Assembly: GCF_900129705.1 (NCBI RefSeq)
Contig: NZ_FQWO01000014.1
Span: forward strand, 34,222-98,221
Reading direction: 5' to 3'
Length of the DNA: 64,000 bases
DNA from: Flavobacterium granuli
GTDB taxonomy: Bacteria > Bacteroidota > Bacteroidia > Flavobacteriales > Flavobacteriaceae
Positions 61,821 through 64,000 of the stretch are shown here, in pieces. A model generated the notes under the pieces. The model did no database searches and was not told where the DNA came from. It was given only the letters and a program-made list of their open reading frames with translations. Within the stretch, counting starts at the first letter, position 1, and the number at the start of each line of letters is the position of its first letter. Made by a program: the position numbers and the translations under genes.

Positions 61821-62390
61821 GTCATTTGAAGTTTTAAGTTAAGGGGTAGATTTTTTTGAAGCATGCGCAGTTTTTTATTTAGTAAAATTCTGAATAAAAA
61901 GATGATTGTGGTACATAGACTTGCAAATAATCCCTTTTTGACTACTAATACTCCCGATTTGACACTTTTGGGGTTATCGGTTGTGAGTCGTGAGTCGTGA
62001 GTCGTGAGCCCCGATAGTTATCGGTCCCGATAGCTATCGGGAGAGTTGTGATTTTACGAGAGAATTCAGAATATAGAGAATATGTAGTGGGTCAAAGGGG
62101 ATTTTTTCTTCTTTGACCTTTTTTTGTGAGTTGTCGGTCCCGATAGCTATCGGGATCAGTTGATTCCGTCACTTCGAGTGATTTTATAAAATAGCGATAG
62201 CCTTTTTATAAAATTGTATCGAGAAGTCGGTTGGGGGTTGTGCCCTTCGGCAAGCTCAGGGTGACGGTGAGTTGTGGGTTATCAGTTGTCAGTCCCGATA
62301 GCTATCGGGATCGGTTGTCTATCCCGAGGTGGTTTTGTTTTATACTATTTTTTTGGTTAAATTGGGGGTTTTATTTTAAAATTCGTGAAA
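61821..62390. other. Intergenic region filled with heptad and palindrome repeats
   Basis: 570 bases without a gene. The first 150 hold the upstream region of the fusion gene. From 61971 to about 62320 the sequence is arrays of 7-bp units (GAGTCGT, CGGTTGT, GTGAGTT) interrupted by the palindrome CCCGATAGCTATCGGG at about 62025-62042, 62135-62150 and 62295-62310. A TATCGAGAAGTCGG...CAAGCTCAGGGTGACGG stretch near 62217 is like the CGAACTGACG-type repeats at 56 kb. Confidence 0.75.
61971..62010 (+). repeat. Heptad array before the first palindrome
   Basis: GGGTTAT, CGGTTGT, then GAGTCGT three times and GAGCCCC, running in phase into GATAGTT-ATCGGTC-CCGATAG-CTATCGG. Confidence 0.85.
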
Positions 62391-62768
62391 ATGACAGCTG
62401 ATTATCATCAAAATGAGTTTAGCCAATTCTGGATTCGGAATGGGATTCTGTTTTTTGAATATAAGCCCGATGTTAGTATTGATTTGGCTGCCGCCCGGCT
62501 GATTGTGGCCGATCGGATTCGGTTTCAAAACAATAGCTATTATCCTGTTTTATGTGATATCAGGGGTATTGCTTTTATTGATAAAGGGGGACGGGATTAT
62601 CTGGCTCAAAGCGGTTCTGTTATGACTAAGGCAGTTGCTTTACTATACAGCGGACCTGTTTCTTTGACGCTTTCCACTTTTTATCTTGAAGTCAACAAGC
62701 ATCGAGTGCCAAGCGCGATTTTTACCGATACTGGGGGGGCTTTGGGGTTTCTGGGGGGGTATGTGTGA
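62391..62768 (+). CDS. Small protein of unknown function (STAS/DUF7793-like)
   Basis: A 125-residue soluble protein when started at the ATG at 62391; a GTG at 62385 is an alternative. Alternating strands and helices (GILFFEYKPDVSIDL, AARLIVADRIRFQ, YPVLCDIRGIAFIDKGGRDYL, AVALLYSGPVSLTLSTFYLEV) suggest a STAS-like fold; I think it belongs to the DUF7793 type found in flavobacteria but am not sure. It precedes a PAS-AraC regulator by 74 bases on the same strand, so the two may form a sensing pair. Its TGA stop lies inside a GTGAGTT heptad. Confidence 0.7.
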   Translation: MTADYHQNEFSQFWIRNGILFFEYKPDVSIDLAAARLIVADRIRFQNNSYYPVLCDIRGIAFIDKGGRDYLAQSGSVMTKAVALLYSGPVSLTLSTFYLEVNKHRVPSAIFTDTGGALGFLGGYV

Positions 62769-62820
62769 GTTGTCGGTTGTCGGTTGTGTTACCGGTTTTC
62801 AGTTAGCTGTTATGGGTTGT
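62765..62820 (+). repeat. Eight heptads between the two regulator genes
   Basis: GTGAGTT, GTCGGTT, GTCGGTT, GTGTTAC, CGGTTTT, CAGTTAG, CTGTTAT, GGGTTGT: eight units in unbroken 7-bp phase. Confidence 0.9.
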
Positions 62821-62842
62821 GAGGGGATTCTAATTAGAGCGA

Positions 62843-63796
62843 ATGGCTTACTATCATAAACTTTACACTATGGATCAGAAGATTAATCAAAGGCGTATTC
62901 GTAAAATTTCTAAAATGCTTCTTCAGATGGCGAAAGGTAATTTTAGTTATAGGATAAGGCGTACGGGAAAAGATGATGAATTGGAAGCATTGGTTGTTCT
63001 TGCTAACATGCTTGCTGAGGAATTGAGGGAGAGTGTTTTTCATGCCGGTTTTATCAATCCTCATCGTACTTATAAAAATCTTCTGGAGAGCAGTTTTATA
63101 CTGGATGCCGATTTTGTCATCAAAGGTTATAATGCAAATGCTCTGGAGGTGTTGGGTTTTTCCTGTGAGATGCTTGATAATAAACCGTTCAACAGTATTC
63201 TTGCGGAGTCTTCTTTGGCATCCTGGAATCGCGTTGCGGCGGAGATTCCACATCAGGACCATTATAGGAGCAGATTGGAATTGGTTTTTATTAATCAGGA
63301 TGAGTCGCTTGTTTCTTTTTATTGCTCCATTTCGCGAATATTAGGCTGTTCTTCTATTTTGATCAGTACGGTTGGCTGCGTCATTGAAGAGACTATAGAT
63401 ACCGATGGTGTAGTGGTGGCTGAAGCGCCTCAGTTGCTTGGCGGTTTGTATCGGCATTCGGATATTGCCCTGATGCAGGATGTTTATGATTATATTTTAG
63501 AGAATTTGGATTCGACCTTGCCTTCAATCAAAGAGCTTTCGCGCATTTTTGGCACTAATGAACATAAGCTGAAGTGCGATTTCAAGCTTTTATTTAAAAC
63601 GACAATTTATCAATTTTATACTAATGAGCGGCTGAAAAAGGCACATCTATTGATTCAGCAAACAGGAATGCCTTTTAAGCTGATTGCCAGCAGCTGTGGT
63701 TTTAATAACTATTCTAACTTTTTGAAAGGGTTTAAGAAATGTTTTGGCTGTAGTCCTATGGCTGTTAAGAGGAGGGGAGGCGGTTTTCGGTTGTGA
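62843..63796 (+). CDS. PAS-domain AraC family transcriptional regulator
   Basis: A 317-residue regulator; an internal ATG at 62870 would also fit. Residues about 15-65 look HAMP-like (KISKMLLQMAKGNFSYRIRR, DELEALVVLANMLAEELRE), then a PAS domain (SSFILDADFVIKGYNANALEVLGFSCEMLDNKPF), then an AraC DNA-binding domain (SIKELSRIFGTNEHKLKCDFK and KLIASSCGFNNYSNFLKGFKKCFG). No membrane segments, so it is a soluble one-component regulator sensing through PAS. Its last codons lie in the beginning of another heptad array. Confidence 0.85.
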   Translation: MAYYHKLYTMDQKINQRRIRKISKMLLQMAKGNFSYRIRRTGKDDELEALVVLANMLAEELRESVFHAGFINPHRTYKNLLESSFILDADFVIKGYNANALEVLGFSCEMLDNKPFNSILAESSLASWNRVAAEIPHQDHYRSRLELVFINQDESLVSFYCSISRILGCSSILISTVGCVIEETIDTDGVVVAEAPQLLGGLYRHSDIALMQDVYDYILENLDSTLPSIKELSRIFGTNEHKLKCDFKLLFKTTIYQFYTNERLKKAHLLIQQTGMPFKLIASSCGFNNYSNFLKGFKKCFGCSPMAVKRRGGGFRL

Positions 63797-63845
63797 GTTT
63801 TCGGTTATCGGTTGTCTGTTATCGGTTGTCTGTTATCGGTTATCA
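63781..63845 (+). repeat. Heptad array at the right end
   Basis: Units CGGTTTT, CGGTTGT, GAGTTTT, CGGTTAT, CGGTTGT, CTGTTAT, CGGTTGT, CTGTTAT, CGGTTAT follow in phase and then CAGTCCC-GATAGAT, a broken palindrome. A 14-bp unit (GTTATCGGTTGTCT) is repeated nearly three times at 63804-63845. Confidence 0.9.
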
Positions 63846-64000
63846 GTCCCGATAGATTCTGTGTTGATTTCCTAATAAATCTAAATTTTATTTTTATCGG
63901 GAAGCCTTTTTTTTATGTTTAATATTCTTAATTTTGTCGTCTAAGTCGGTCTTAGAGCCAGACTGTATAGCGTGTTTATGCCTTTTGTGCTAGCACGCTA
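63846..64000. other. Right end of the window, no gene recognised
   Basis: AT-rich sequence after the heptad array with no open frame worth reporting. TAGCGTG and CACGCTA form a 7-bp inverted repeat at 63968-64000 that could continue beyond the window. Confidence 0.4.

Noticed and set aside
1..64000. CRISPR array, prophage, defence island, or biosynthetic cluster
   Set aside because: No array of equal repeats with unique spacers, no cas, phage structural, restriction or PKS/NRPS genes were seen. The 11-bp and 7-bp arrays have no spacers.

Overview
The window looks like chromosome of a Flavobacterium-type bacterium (Bacteroidota, Flavobacteriia). It is AT-rich, and many promoters fit the Bacteroidota pattern TTG-N~19-TAnnTTTG. 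It has a T9SS type A sorting domain, a TonB-dependent receptor with a carboxypeptidase-like N-terminal domain, an exonuclease-DnaE fusion, and DUF456, DUF4407 and DUF885 proteins. There is no rRNA, CRISPR array, IS transposase or prophage. Most of it is core chromosome; the accessory-looking part is about 55.9-64 kb.

Layout. 1-11 kb: end of an unidentified gene, dnaE with its own exonuclease domain, an outer-membrane barrel protein, thioredoxin, an M1 aminopeptidase lipoprotein overlapping a DUF58 gene, and two tandem tRNA-Asp genes. 11-18 kb: DUF456, a TonB-C-like lipoprotein, a GT2/LPG-synthase-like membrane pair, ruvC, hemW, a cyclase-family protein, an MmcQ/YjbR protein and a PH-like protein. 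18-32 kb: AraC regulator, aminopeptidase P, a kinase-aminotransferase fusion, a GH63-GH42 pair, DUF4407, pckA, DUF423 and a saccharopine dehydrogenase family enzyme. 32-42.6 kb: a lipoprotein-BlaI-M56/TonB operon with a candidate BlaI operator, M20 dipeptidase, tRNA-Leu, a 10-unit 11-bp tandem repeat, DUF885 and M3 peptidases, an NTF2-like protein and a pseudouridine synthase.

42.9-55.9 kb is a phosphate-response locus: phoB/phoR-like two-component system, an OprO/P-type porin, pstS, pstC, pstA, pstB and phoU on the plus strand; divergently, a TonB-dependent receptor, a beta-rich lipoprotein and a very small T9SS-tagged protein. Four promoters (TonB receptor, porin, pstS, pstC) carry 11-bp-spaced TTAAC-like repeats in the same helical phase with the -7 box, a good candidate for a Bacteroidota Pho box. 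It ties the TonB receptor, and probably the genes behind it, to phosphate starvation. PstC carries, between its first and second membrane segments, a degenerate copy of part of the PstS binding protein.

55.9-64 kb is repeat-rich: a 1.6-kb gene-free stretch with two ~420-bp direct repeats and a deletion derivative, a MurG-like glycosyltransferase, a small winged-helix protein, a frameshifted oxoamine-synthase/acyltransferase fusion gene, and a small protein plus PAS-AraC regulator embedded in 7-bp-period arrays joined to a 16-bp palindrome. Related heptad arrays also sit next to ruvC and hemW.
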